From the NCBI GenBank assembly GCA_002367105.1, contig DFCS01000008.1, positions 172,915 to 202,750 on the forward strand: a stretch of DNA of 29,836 bases, written 5' to 3'. Of this stretch, positions 1-9,054 are shown in pieces (the stretch's first letter is position 1; each line of letters opens with the position of its first letter). Below the pieces are notes generated by a model. That model ran no database searches and was not told the origin of the DNA. It saw only the letters and a list, made by a program, of their open reading frames with translations. The DNA is from Hungatella sp. UBA3048. Its GTDB lineage: Bacteria > Bacillota > Clostridia > Lachnospirales > Lachnospiraceae. A program made the position numbers and the translations under genes.

Positions 1-25
1 TTTTGGGCCGCCTTATTTCTATCCT

Positions 26-2023
26 TTACATCTTATGGATCTTGCTCCATCTCTTATCGTCCTTTTCTCCTTCTACTTCAATTACGATACAGTCCCCATC
101 TTCAGAAAAGTTTACATTCCTGATCAGACAAGGCCCATTGCTGCTGGTAATCACATGGGCAAATACGAGGTCCGGTCCATACCCGCGTTCGATCTGGTAA
201 TTGATATCGGATATCGAGGGGTTATCCGGCCCCATTCCATCGTACAATTCCATTCCCTTGTTCCAGGTAAATACCCGCGTATGTATCCCTCCATCCTCAT
301 AATCATGGATCACACTGGTTTGATCTTCTGACAGAATGGCCTTTTTCATGTGATGAAGATAGCTATACGGTTTCCTGTCAGAAAATTTTTCTATTTCCAT
401 TCCTTCAGGCTTTATGATCCGGTTACCGGAAAAATGCATGACCCAGTCCACAGGAATATCCTTCCCTGCCCCCTTTACCTGGAATACTTCCGCAAAATAA
501 TATTCCTCCCATGCGATCTTTCTCACCATGTTTACATGCCGGTAAGTTTCTTCCTTCCACTGAACGATGGTAAAACTATCCGGCATTTCATAGGGTATGG
601 TCCAGTCCGATTCCGCTTCCACATATATGCCCCCATCTCTTTCTTCATAACGGGTAAGCCTTCCATTGACCGGCGCCTGATTATCTCCGCCTATGTTCAC
701 TGTATTGTGGGAACCTGTATTCTTATAAAAATCATAGTGCATAACTGCACCGTATCCGGTAGTTCCAAGATCAGGAGATATCCTCTTTCCATGAGCGAGA
801 TAGCTGATACCAAGACGATCATAATGATCATGCTCTCCGCCATAACGGTCATGCTTTATCAGCAGATATCTATCATCCTTCCCTCTTAATATCGTGCTCC
901 CTGACTGCCCTGCTTCCACATGGTAATTCCCTGGCTCCATGCTGTACTTAGGCAGCTCATCAGCCCCATAAATAAAGGCTTCCAGATTATCTCTTTTTTC
1001 TTCTTCATACAGCTGGTTCAGTATAAAAAGAAGCTTTTCTCCTCCCAGTTCCCGGTATGCAAATTCATATAAATAAAGGCTTGAGGATGTATGTCCATAA
1101 TTGGTATCATTTAACATAGGTATTCGGAATCCCGGCTCCAGATAGGATGCAAGCAGTTCCATCATAGCTTTATAATTTGGATGACTGATATGGCTGTGAG
1201 GCGTATGGAGGGCAAACTTTTCATAGGCAAAGAAACTGGTAAGAGCATAAAAGTGATAACCCAGTGCTCCTTCAAACCACATGTGATCCGGGAGTACCCC
1301 CTTCTCCAGCTGATATAGAATCCCATAAGGCTCATAAACGGCAAACTGGATATACCGGTCAATTCCAAAGATCAATCCAATGACCGCAATGGCTGAGCTT
1401 ATGATCACTTCATGGTTGTGCAGCTGGTTATGGCGGTGTTCCATCAAAAATTCGGCTCCGGGGATGAGCATTTCCTTTCCAATAAACTCTTTTTCCCCCT
1501 CTGTCATGAAATCGGACAGAAGATCATAGCTCATGGCAAAGCTTCTTAGGAAATTCGCCTCGTCAAGAGTCTGAGCGCCTGACTTACCGGGACCATTATA
1601 AGGAATATTGCCGTGAACCTCATAGTCCTTATAGTATCTGGAATATTCCATCATGATATCTACGGCCTTTCTGGCATAGCCTGTTTCCTCAGTGATCAGA
1701 TGGATCAGTCCCATCTGAAATGCCGCCGTGTAATTTCTGCTGTTAATAAGCCCCCACCAGGTACTGTCATAGGGCTCACCGGAAAAAAACCGTCCACAGG
1801 AGGGGCAGCTGTGATGATGCTTATCGTTTCTGTCAAAAGTAAGCCGCACAGAACAATCCGGGCAGTAATAATAAAGGGCCCAGTTGGCGATCCCTGTTTG
1901 CGGAACCAAAACCGGCTCTGCCATGATTTCTTTCACATCTTCCATGATACGGTTAACAGCTCCCGGCTGCCTTTGGAACTTTTCTCTTAAGTGCCGGATT
2001 TCCTGTTCTGTAAATTGAATCAT
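26..2023 (-). CDS. Heparinase II/III family polysaccharide lyase
   Basis: This 665-residue protein has the layout of heparinase II/III-type lyases (alpha/alpha toroid, then beta-sandwich), which cleave uronic-acid-containing glycans by beta-elimination. Seen: no signal peptide; a zinc-ribbon-like pair of CxxC motifs at residues 54/57 and 73/76; N203-H204 in LHNHE and Y257-H258 in GALGYHFYAL, positions that suit a lyase active site; and the family hallmark GEHDHYD at 396-402, inside the conserved stretch that begins the C-terminal domain. Start: ATG preceded by AGGAG, 14 bases after the response-regulator gene. It is the last gene of the sugar ABC/two-component operon, so it probably acts in the cytoplasm on imported oligosaccharide. 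The substrate (heparinoid, alginate-like or other uronan) cannot be told from sequence. Family call is firm; exact activity is inference. Confidence 0.88.
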   Translation of the reverse strand: MIQFTEQEIRHLREKFQRQPGAVNRIMEDVKEIMAEPVLVPQTGIANWALYYYCPDCSVRLTFDRNDKHHHSCPSCGRFFSGEPYDSTWWGLINSRNYTAAFQMGLIHLITEETGYARKAVDIMMEYSRYYKDYEVHGNIPYNGPGKSGAQTLDEANFLRSFAMSYDLLSDFMTEGEKEFIGKEMLIPGAEFLMEHRHNQLHNHEVIISSAIAVIGLIFGIDRYIQFAVYEPYGILYQLEKGVLPDHMWFEGALGYHFYALTSFFAYEKFALHTPHSHISHPNYKAMMELLASYLEPGFRIPMLNDTNYGHTSSSLYLYEFAYRELGGEKLLFILNQLYEEEKRDNLEAFIYGADELPKYSMEPGNYHVEAGQSGSTILRGKDDRYLLIKHDRYGGEHDHYDRLGISYLAHGKRISPDLGTTGYGAVMHYDFYKNTGSHNTVNIGGDNQAPVNGRLTRYEERDGGIYVEAESDWTIPYEMPDSFTIVQWKEETYRHVNMVRKIAWEEYYFAEVFQVKGAGKDIPVDWVMHFSGNRIIKPEGMEIEKFSDRKPYSYLHHMKKAILSEDQTSVIHDYEDGGIHTRVFTWNKGMELYDGMGPDNPSISDINYQIERGYGPDLVFAHVITSSNGPCLIRNVNFSEDGDCIVIEVEGEKDDKRWSKIHKM

Positions 2024-2037
2024 TTCTCCTAACCCTC

Positions 2038-3636
2038 CTAATATAAATTCTCTTCTTCCACCAATTTTTTAAATTCCGTGGGAGTGCAGCCGTAAAATTT
2101 TTTAAAGCTGCTGGCAAAGTACCGTTGGTTTTCATACCCGCATTGGTCTGCCACCTCCTGGATTTTCATGCTTGTTTTCTGGAGCAGACTCCCGGCTCGT
2201 TCCATTCGCTTTCGGATTAAATATTCACCAAAACTCTCTCCTGTGTACTGTTTGAAAATCTGCCTGACATAGCTGGAGCTGAAATGCACCTTTAATGCCA
2301 CTCCCTCCAGGTCAAGCTCCGTCTTATGCAGATCATTTTCAATGATCTGCTTCATTTGCTTTACCACTGCATCTGCCCTGGTTTCCTCTGAATTTTCCCG
2401 TACCACCTGACAGCATTTTTCAATATAGGTGGCCAGCATATGGTTCATATCCATCAGGCTTCCGTAATTGATCCGGTCCTGCATGGAGGATAGAGGCTCC
2501 GTATCGGCCCGGTCATAACCATCCTGCTCCATATCATTCTGAATGGCATAAACCAGCTCCCCTATAGATACGCCCACATAATCATTCTTCCGGTTGGACA
2601 TGGAGGCATAGCACTTCATCAGGCCCGACAGCCCAGCAAGAGCACCTGCCTCCTGTCCGGCACGCACAGAAAGCCGGATCTGGTTTTTCCACTCCCGGAT
2701 CTGGCTGCTGCTGATTTCCTCTTTCCGGCTGCTTTCCTCTCCATAAAACAGGAATCGCTTTTCTGCGTCTAAATTTCCCCGCCACACAGCCATAGCTTCC
2801 CGGTAGGAATCCACCAGCTTTGTCTGACTCCGGTAAGCACGGCCAAGGGCGCTGTTCATCTGAATATGGTAGTACTTCTCCAGGCTCATACCGACTTTTT
2901 CCAGGCTTTCCCCAATCTTTTTAAGGAAGTGCTCCTCGTTTTCCCCGTCACCGCACCAGATGGACGCCAGCTGAATCCCGTCAAAGCTGACCGCATACAG
3001 GCAGATCCCGGCAGAAAGGTAACCGTTCCGTATCAGCATCAGAAACTCCTCCACATGCTCCTGCTTGCCAAAATCCCATGCTCCGCCTTCCATGCGGATC
3101 ACTCCTGCTGCGTAAAAACTGCCTTCCAGTATGAAGTCCGGTTCCTCTCCCCACTCCTTCCCTCTTATGAGAGCTTTAAGCGCCTTTTCCCTGGCAAGTC
3201 CGGCCCGGCTCACGGCCTGTTCCTTTAACAGGCTCATATTTTGCAAAAGCGCCTTCTGGCTGTCCAGCTCCTGTATCACCTTTGTTAAAACATCAATCAT
3301 TTCCCTGGGCAAAAAGGGCTTTAGTAAATAATCCTTGACTCCAAGTGAGATGGCCTGCTTTGCATAATCAAATTCATCGTAACCGCTTATGACCACATTT
3401 TTACTGTAAAGCCCGGCTTCCTGAATCCTGCGGATCAATTCCAGGCCATTCATAAAGGGCATGGCAATGTCCGTAATGATAATATCCGGTTTATTTAACA
3501 GCGCTTCTCTAAGCCCTTCCTCTCCGTCACCTGCCACCGCAACCACATCCACTTCCAGGGCTGAATTTTGGATATTTCTGACCAGTAAGCCTCTTACATA
3601 GTCTTCGTCATCTACGATCAATATGCGGTACATCAT
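2038..3636 (-). CDS. YesN-type response regulator (receiver plus AraC DNA-binding domain)
   Basis: A 532-residue response regulator. The N-terminal receiver domain (about 1-120) has the acidic pair D9-D10, the phospho-acceptor D56 in IIITDIAMP, and K106 in LLKPF. A middle region of about 300 residues has no motif I recognise. The C-terminal 100 residues are an AraC/XylS double helix-turn-helix, with the family motifs around SSSYVRQIFKQYTGESFGEY and the final GYENQRYFASSFKKFYGCTP. Its ATG overlaps the kinase stop codon (ATGA), so the pair is translationally coupled. Known for YesN-type regulators: phosphorylation by the partner YesM kinase activates nearby carbohydrate transport and hydrolase genes. 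It likely controls the adjacent ABC and heparinase genes. Highly confident in family; ligand unknown. Confidence 0.93.
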   Translation of the reverse strand: MMYRILIVDDEDYVRGLLVRNIQNSALEVDVVAVAGDGEEGLREALLNKPDIIITDIAMPFMNGLELIRRIQEAGLYSKNVVISGYDEFDYAKQAISLGVKDYLLKPFLPREMIDVLTKVIQELDSQKALLQNMSLLKEQAVSRAGLAREKALKALIRGKEWGEEPDFILEGSFYAAGVIRMEGGAWDFGKQEHVEEFLMLIRNGYLSAGICLYAVSFDGIQLASIWCGDGENEEHFLKKIGESLEKVGMSLEKYYHIQMNSALGRAYRSQTKLVDSYREAMAVWRGNLDAEKRFLFYGEESSRKEEISSSQIREWKNQIRLSVRAGQEAGALAGLSGLMKCYASMSNRKNDYVGVSIGELVYAIQNDMEQDGYDRADTEPLSSMQDRINYGSLMDMNHMLATYIEKCCQVVRENSEETRADAVVKQMKQIIENDLHKTELDLEGVALKVHFSSSYVRQIFKQYTGESFGEYLIRKRMERAGSLLQKTSMKIQEVADQCGYENQRYFASSFKKFYGCTPTEFKKLVEEENLY

Positions 3637-5456
3637 TCCACCTCCTCTGTCATTGCCGGAATCCTAAGAACCGCTTTTGTCCAATGGCCGAAGCTGCTTT
3701 CATAATACAGCCCATATTCTTTTCCGTAAAACAGCCGGATCCGTTCATTGACATTATAAATGCCATAGCCTGCTTCACAGTCCGTTCCGCCCTTTTTTAA
3801 GGTTTCATTGATGAATGTAAGCTTTTCTTCCGGAATCCCTGCCCCATTATCCCACACTGCAAACTCCGTGACCGTTTCTTTGCCGGAACCTTCTTCACTG
3901 ACGGAGATTTTTATGATACCGGCCCCCTGTTTCTCTTTGATTCCATGATAAATGGAATTTTCAGCCAGAGGCTGCAGAATCAGTTTGATCATCCGGAAAT
4001 CCAGGCAATTGTCATCCGCATGGATTTCATAGCTTAAACGGGAATGATAGCGGATGCTCTGGATGTCTAAATAGCTTGACACATGTTCCAGTTCTTCCCG
4101 AAGGGTGATCACCTCTGCCCCCTTGCTTAGGCCGATCCTGAAAAACTTACCAAGAGAATTAGAAAGGATGCTGATTTCTTCCGCTCCCTGATCGGCGGCC
4201 TGCCAGGTGATGGCATTTAAGGTATTATAGAGAAAATGAGGATTGATCTGAGCTTGCAGTGCCTTTAATTCCGCTTTCCTCTTTTGCTTCTGAACCTCGG
4301 CCACATAATCCCGTTCCCGTTTCAGCTCCTCAATGGTCTCCTCCTGTTTCCTAACCAGGCCCTGGATCTCTCCGATCATATAGTTAAAAGATTTTGCAAG
4401 GCTGCCCACTTCATCCTTATAAGGGTAAAAAAACCTTACTCCCAGGTCACCTTTTTCCACGCAGCTCATACGTTTTTCCAACCGTCTTAAGGAATTGGTC
4501 AGCTGGTGGGACAACAACAGGATGACCGCTACTCCCAGTAAGAAAACAACACCCATGATCTCAAAAATCGTGTTTCTGAGAATTTTCAGACTTCCCAGTA
4601 TGCTCTGCCTTGATTTCAGCCCATAGATCTGCCAGCCGTTTTCCTTAAGACGTTCAAAGGTGACCAGATAAGAATCTCCTTCGTACTGAAAGTCGTTGGT
4701 AATGACATTGCTTCCCCCTTCCCTGGATTCCGACAGCTTCCTTAGTTCTCCCGGATCCATATCATGGGAACCTATCATTACATTTCCTGCTCCATCCAGG
4801 ATAAGTATTTTGTCAAAAAATTCATATTTTCCTTCTAAAAGACGCTCCAGTTCGGTTTTCTTTAACTGGATCACCAGATACTCATTTCCCACATAGCCCT
4901 GAACGCTGAACTGCCAGACACAGGGAATCACCTGGTCATTGTCCTGAAATATCTCATCTTTCCATACCGGGAACCAGCGGATGGCATCGCCTCCGCCTGC
5001 CTGATAGCTTTTGTAATAAACAGACTCTCTAAAATCAAACTCCCAATTTCTCATGCGGACAAAATTATCAAAGCTCCCTTTATCCGTATAAATATAGGTG
5101 GAGTGGATTAACCCCTCCCCGGTCTCAAAGTCTCTCATGAAATCCGGAATGGTCCCTAAGGCTTTTACCAGGTTGATGTCATTTGGATTATTCAGATAAT
5201 CGGAAAGGGTTACCATAAAGGTATAATTAGCAAGCATTCCCTTGGCCCTCTGATTGATGACACCCAGCCGCTGGCCTAAGGTATTCACAATCTGAGCCAG
5301 GACGTCCTCTGCCCCCACTTTGAAATTCTCTTCAATATCATTGGACGCATACTGGTAATAGGATAATCCACTGATGGCGGTAGTAAAGAAAAACATGATT
5401 CCGAACAGCCAGATGATTTTACTGCGGAATCTTAAATTGTTTATAAATTTCTTCAT
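3633..5456 (-). CDS. YesM-type sensor histidine kinase
   Basis: A 607-residue membrane kinase of the LytS/YesM (His_kinase) type. Seen in order: transmembrane segment about 12-32, an extracellular sensor of about 265 residues, a second transmembrane segment about 298-316, a HAMP-like linker to about 370, then a coiled region leading to the phospho-acceptor H407 in AQINPHFLYNTLN. The ATP-binding domain has N500 in LQPLAENSIYHGI, the G1 box WDNGAGI at about 535-541, and the G2-like AGYGIYNVNERI. The sensor is framed by two membrane spans, so the signal is outside the cell. Stop overlaps the response-regulator start by four bases. Its place directly after the two permease genes fits sensing of the same sugar that the transporter imports. 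Confidence 0.93.
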   Translation of the reverse strand: MKKFINNLRFRSKIIWLFGIMFFFTTAISGLSYYQYASNDIEENFKVGAEDVLAQIVNTLGQRLGVINQRAKGMLANYTFMVTLSDYLNNPNDINLVKALGTIPDFMRDFETGEGLIHSTYIYTDKGSFDNFVRMRNWEFDFRESVYYKSYQAGGGDAIRWFPVWKDEIFQDNDQVIPCVWQFSVQGYVGNEYLVIQLKKTELERLLEGKYEFFDKILILDGAGNVMIGSHDMDPGELRKLSESREGGSNVITNDFQYEGDSYLVTFERLKENGWQIYGLKSRQSILGSLKILRNTIFEIMGVVFLLGVAVILLLSHQLTNSLRRLEKRMSCVEKGDLGVRFFYPYKDEVGSLAKSFNYMIGEIQGLVRKQEETIEELKRERDYVAEVQKQKRKAELKALQAQINPHFLYNTLNAITWQAADQGAEEISILSNSLGKFFRIGLSKGAEVITLREELEHVSSYLDIQSIRYHSRLSYEIHADDNCLDFRMIKLILQPLAENSIYHGIKEKQGAGIIKISVSEEGSGKETVTEFAVWDNGAGIPEEKLTFINETLKKGGTDCEAGYGIYNVNERIRLFYGKEYGLYYESSFGHWTKAVLRIPAMTEEVE

Positions 5457-5520
5457 GCCTTCCCCCCGTTTTCCTGCTCTTCTGTTTTTTTCCAGTATAT
5501 CACAGGACCCGCCCTTTTTC

Positions 5521-6384
5521 CTATCCTTTTACCGCACCTGCCGTAAGGCCTGCAATGAACTGTTTGTTGGCAAACAAATAAACAATCAGGATCGGGATGA
5601 TGGCGATGGACGCTCCCGCCAGCATGATGTGCCACTCTGCCGCGGCATTGACAGAATATTTTAACTGGACAACCGCCACGGTAAGAGTCTGAAGCTTCGG
5701 CATGGAAATCGTCATGATCAGGCTGGTGATATAATCATTCCAGGCATTCCGGAAAGAAAATAAGGCTACTACCGCCAGGATCGGCTTACTTAAAGGCAGA
5801 ACGACCCGGGTATAAACTCCATAAATGCTGCAGCCGTCAATGATGGCCGCCTCATCAAGCTCCTTGGGAATTCCTTTTGTAAAACCCATGACCAGAAAAA
5901 CATTGGTGGCCTGCCCTCCCGTAAGTGCCACAATAAGGGCAATTATGGACTTATTTAACTTTAATGCCCGCAGTAATTCGTAGATTGGATACAGGGTAAC
6001 CGACCCTAAGGATACGAACATCATGGATAAGTAAAGAGCCAGGAGAACCTTTTTCCCGGCAAACTCTCTTCTGGCCAGAATAAAACCGGCCAGTGAGCAG
6101 GTAACCACAGCCAGAAGTGTAACGGAAACGCTGACCACGATGCTGTTGAGCGTATATTTTGTAAAGTCTGCCTGGACAAAAGCCTGGTAATAATTCTCAA
6201 AATGCCATTTGTCCGGAAAAAAGCCGCCGCCCTGGGTCAGCTCTGCATTGGTTTTCAAAGATCCCAGCACTGTATAAATGACCGGATAAAGTGTAAATAA
6301 AATCATAATACCCAGAAATATCCATTTCCCGGCCAAAGAAAGCCAGGCGGCTTTTGATATGTGTTTTCCATTCCAGTTTTTCAT
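5521..6384 (-). CDS. Carbohydrate ABC transporter permease, MalG type
   Basis: A 287-residue integral membrane protein with about six hydrophobic segments. It carries the cytoplasmic EAA loop that contacts the ATPase, visible as KELDEAAIIDGCSIYGVYTR (about residues 189-208). It is the MalG/CUT1-family partner of the upstream permease, which ends 12 bases before it. The pair forms the channel for an oligosaccharide delivered by the binding lipoprotein upstream. No ATP-binding subunit is encoded nearby; CUT1 systems in Firmicutes commonly share a multitasking MsmK/MsmX ATPase, which I infer here. Confidence 0.93.
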   Translation of the reverse strand: MKNWNGKHISKAAWLSLAGKWIFLGIMILFTLYPVIYTVLGSLKTNAELTQGGGFFPDKWHFENYYQAFVQADFTKYTLNSIVVSVSVTLLAVVTCSLAGFILARREFAGKKVLLALYLSMMFVSLGSVTLYPIYELLRALKLNKSIIALIVALTGGQATNVFLVMGFTKGIPKELDEAAIIDGCSIYGVYTRVVLPLSKPILAVVALFSFRNAWNDYITSLIMTISMPKLQTLTVAVVQLKYSVNAAAEWHIMLAGASIAIIPILIVYLFANKQFIAGLTAGAVKG

Positions 6385-6396
6385 GCTGCCGCCTCC

Positions 6397-7341
6397 TTAA
6401 TAAATTTCATCCAGTTTTTTAGATATTCGCAGATAACCTACGGTTACCAGACCAGCGATCACTGCGGATATGACGCTTACTGCAGCACCGTAGCCATATT
6501 GGGGAACCGTGGCTTCTGCCGCCGATATAGGGAAGAAGTAACGGTATCCGTACAGTGACATGACCATGGTCGCATTGTTAGGGCCGCCCTCGGTTAATAC
6601 CATCACATTGGTAATGTCGTGAAACGCTGAGGTGATCGCCAGCATAAGTATAATTTTTAATATGGGTCCCAGCATTGGAATGATGATGTACCAGATGGTC
6701 TGGAGCTTGCCGGCCCCGTCGATCCTGGCGCTTTCGATGGCTTCCCCGGATACCTGCTGGATTCCGGCTATAAAATACACCATGTAATTCCCCACACCGC
6801 CCCAGACCGCTGTCAGGATCAGGGTTTTCATGGCATGTTCTTTCCCCAGCCAGTTTATGGGCTTTTGTATCAGACCTGCTGTCATTAAATACTTGTTGAC
6901 CTCTCCATTGTAGGCATTGAATAGCAGATAAAACACCAGACCCATGACCGCAGAGCTCATAATGGTAGGCAAAAATACAATGCTCTGGGCTGCACCATTC
7001 CCCCGTTTTTGCTGATTTAAGAGAAATGCCAGAAAAAAGGCCAGAGGAATGATAAAAACCACCTTCCCGAAACCGTATGTAAAAGTATGGATCACACTTT
7101 CCCAATAAACTTTATCCCGGAACACCCGGGCAAAATTTGCAAGGCCGACAAATCTCGGTACTCCTGTTCCATATCCCCCATACTGGAAAAATACATATTT
7201 CAAAGTCCACACCACCGGATATAAGGAACAGACGGTGAACAAAATCAAGTTGGGAAGCATAAATGAATAGGCCTGCAGGTTTTTTTTCACAATCTTACTT
7301 CCCCGCAAGGCACTTTTGCTATTCCAGTCTTTCATCTGCAT
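6397..7341 (-). CDS. Carbohydrate ABC transporter permease, MalF type
   Basis: A 314-residue membrane protein with about six transmembrane segments and the EAA-loop motif EAIESARIDGAGKLQTIWYI near residues 205-224, typical of MalF/LacF/UgpA-type permeases. The N-terminus is basic and cytoplasmic, then hydrophobic from about residue 28. It lies between the binding-protein gene, from which it is separated by a stem-loop, and the second permease. The first codons MQMKDWNSKS give two possible ATGs two codons apart; I keep the upstream one, which has AGGAG-like sequence before it. Family call is firm, substrate unknown. Confidence 0.92.
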   Translation of the reverse strand: MQMKDWNSKSALRGSKIVKKNLQAYSFMLPNLILFTVCSLYPVVWTLKYVFFQYGGYGTGVPRFVGLANFARVFRDKVYWESVIHTFTYGFGKVVFIIPLAFFLAFLLNQQKRGNGAAQSIVFLPTIMSSAVMGLVFYLLFNAYNGEVNKYLMTAGLIQKPINWLGKEHAMKTLILTAVWGGVGNYMVYFIAGIQQVSGEAIESARIDGAGKLQTIWYIIIPMLGPILKIILMLAITSAFHDITNVMVLTEGGPNNATMVMSLYGYRYFFPISAAEATVPQYGYGAAVSVISAVIAGLVTVGYLRISKKLDEIY

Positions 7342-7358
7342 ACTCCTTTCTTTTCAAA

Positions 7359-7394
7359 GAAAGAGGGGCCTCGCTGATTTTGCGCCCCTCTTTC
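7359..7394 (-). terminator. Stem-loop between binding protein and permease genes
   Basis: GAAAGAGGGGC (7359-7369) pairs perfectly with GCCCCTCTTTC (7384-7394) around a 14-base loop. In the minus-strand transcript it sits 5 bases past the binding-protein stop codon. No long U tract follows, so it may be a partial terminator or an RNA-stabilising element. In such operons a hairpin here commonly raises the level of binding protein over permeases; that role is inference. Confidence 0.7.
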
Positions 7395-7398
7395 AATA

Positions 7399-8841
7399 TT
7401 ACTGTAAAGTTGGATTCATCGGGTCATAGTTTTCAATCTTTACTTCATGACCGCTTCCGTTTTTCACTGCTTCCTGATACGCTTTGTTGTAACGGTCTGT
7501 CAGATCCTTTAAGGTAGAATCTATATCTGCGTCTCCATAATAAATGGATTCGCAGGTTTTAAACATATCCTCACCTTCCACCACCATACCAGATGCGAAG
7601 GCAGTGTGAGGAGGCTTAGGAAGGAGGGCATCAATATCACTGATGAGCAGCCATTTTTTATCCTGGAAATCTTTGCCTGGCTTTGCCTTTTCAATAACGC
7701 TTGGAAGGATGCTAACGCCAAATCCGCCTTCGTAGTATCCGATTAAATAATCCTCATTTGCAAAGATATCCTTATAAACCTTAAATGCTTTATCCACGTT
7801 AGGACTTTTTGCATTTAAAACATAACTTCCTGTACCGGTAAAATACTGCTTACCAGTGGTCTTTCCGCCAACGGTTGGAATGGGAACGCAGTCCCATTTA
7901 GAGGAATCCATGGGGAACTGATTCTGGTAAACTCCTGGCTCTGCATGGCTGTAAGACATATACATACCAATCTTGCCTGCTGCAAACTGGGTTCTTAAGG
8001 GATCGATATCCAGTGATTCACATCCAGGAAACGCACATTCGTCAGACAGCAGTTCCTTCCAAAGCTTTAACGTATCTGCCCACTGTGTAAAGTCGTACTC
8101 TCCCTTTACAAAGTCGTATCCACGTACCAGTCCGGTCTCTCGATCCAGGCCGACACACATGGAACGCTGCAAGCCGGAACTGGCACTTTTCATATTTTCT
8201 GCAAATCCATAAATTCCTTCTTTGGATAGTTCCGTATTGATTTTTTTTGCATACTCCACCACCTCTTCCAGTGTTTTTGGCGGTTCCGTAATCCCTACAC
8301 GGTCAAAGATTTCTTTGTTATAAAAAAGACGGCAGGTAGTTCCGGTTGTTGGGATAAAATACAGCTTTCCATCCAGTTCGTTGTAACCGGGATAAACCAC
8401 AGATTTAAAATATTCTTTCATATCAGAATCTATGTAATCATAAAGATCTGCCCACTGCCCCTCGTTTACATATTTATCAAACATCTGGTCCTGCTGTACC
8501 AAAATATCAGGAAGCTCCCCGCTTTGTACTGCCATATCAATGGCCTGCACATAATTATCCGTGTAAAGCTGATAATCTACCTGGATGTTATCTGTATTAC
8601 TTGCATTGTATTCGTCTACTTTTTTCTGAACATAGGTGGCGTCATGCCGGTCTTTGGACCAGACCTTAATGACGGTTTTTTCCCCACTTGCTGACTGAGT
8701 CTTTTCCGCTTCTGTCTGTGCAGACGTCTGCCCGCCTGCTGCCGCTGTTGTGGCATCTGTCTTGGTCCCTGAACATCCGGCCAGCGTTCCAGCCGCCATC
8801 AGCCCTGCCAAAAGTATGCCGCTTAATCTCCTTAATTTCAT
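7399..8841 (-). CDS. Extracellular carbohydrate-binding lipoprotein of ABC transporter
   Basis: A 480-residue family 1 (MalE/UgpB-like) solute-binding protein. Seen: a lipoprotein signal peptide with lipobox TLAGC and lipidated C23; a Ser/Thr/Ala/Gln-rich linker to about residue 55; then the alpha/beta binding fold starting with TVIKVWSK and DRHDATYVQKKVDEYN. It is the first gene of the minus-strand sugar operon, preceded by GGGAGG and a promoter at 8936-8965. It would capture an oligosaccharide outside the membrane and pass it to the two permeases. Its link to a heparinase-family lyase suggests an acidic glycan fragment, which is inference only. Confidence 0.92.
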   Translation of the reverse strand: MKLRRLSGILLAGLMAAGTLAGCSGTKTDATTAAAGGQTSAQTEAEKTQSASGEKTVIKVWSKDRHDATYVQKKVDEYNASNTDNIQVDYQLYTDNYVQAIDMAVQSGELPDILVQQDQMFDKYVNEGQWADLYDYIDSDMKEYFKSVVYPGYNELDGKLYFIPTTGTTCRLFYNKEIFDRVGITEPPKTLEEVVEYAKKINTELSKEGIYGFAENMKSASSGLQRSMCVGLDRETGLVRGYDFVKGEYDFTQWADTLKLWKELLSDECAFPGCESLDIDPLRTQFAAGKIGMYMSYSHAEPGVYQNQFPMDSSKWDCVPIPTVGGKTTGKQYFTGTGSYVLNAKSPNVDKAFKVYKDIFANEDYLIGYYEGGFGVSILPSVIEKAKPGKDFQDKKWLLISDIDALLPKPPHTAFASGMVVEGEDMFKTCESIYYGDADIDSTLKDLTDRYNKAYQEAVKNGSGHEVKIENYDPMNPTLQ

Positions 8842-8935
8842 CCTTTAAACCTCCCTTGTTTGTTTATGGCTTCATTTTACGGAAAAATGGCTGTTAAGTA
8901 AATGCAATATCTGACGGTCCCATGTTTAAAATCTG

Positions 8936-8965
8936 TTTATATTTTTAATGTTACACTGATCGCAA
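8936..8965 (-). promoter_or_regulatory. Putative promoter of the sugar-uptake operon
   Basis: On the minus strand TTGCGA (8960-8965; 4 of 6 to consensus) and TATAAA (8936-8941; 5 of 6) are separated by 18 bases, about 95 bases upstream of the binding-protein start. It lies back to back with the blaI promoter in the 213-base gap between the two divergent genes. No obvious AraC site was recognised. Confidence 0.45.
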
Positions 8966-8990
8966 ATAGACAGAGTAGTCATAGAACGCA

Positions 8991-9019
8991 TTGACATGCC
9001 GGCATCGTACTCTTATAAT
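8991..9019 (+). promoter_or_regulatory. Consensus sigma-A promoter of blaI-blaR1
   Basis: TTGACA (8991-8996) and TATAAT (9014-9019) are both perfect consensus hexamers with the optimal 17-base spacer, 36 bases before the blaI ATG. Such a strong promoter fits a gene kept silent by a tight repressor. Confidence 0.88.
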
Positions 9020-9038
9020 AATATTATTACAATTGTAA
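9016..9038 (+). promoter_or_regulatory. Probable BlaI operator(s) overlapping the blaI promoter
   Basis: A perfect 12-base palindrome TTACAATTGTAA (9027-9038) carries the TACA/TGTA half-sites typical of BlaI/MecI boxes. It is placed just after the -10 hexamer. A second perfect palindrome, TAATAATATTATTA (9016-9029), overlaps the -10 itself. Position and motif together suggest autorepression by BlaI. The half-site match to BlaI is known biology; binding here is inferred. Confidence 0.65.
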
Positions 9039-9054
9039 GAACAGGAGACCGCAT

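Noticed and set aside
350..889. Plus-strand open frame of 179 codons
   Set aside because: It lies wholly inside the heparinase-family gene on the other strand and shows no recognisable domain; a shadow frame.
6578..7105. Minus-strand open frame of 175 codons
   Set aside because: It overlaps the MalF-type permease in another frame, with odd composition; not a gene.
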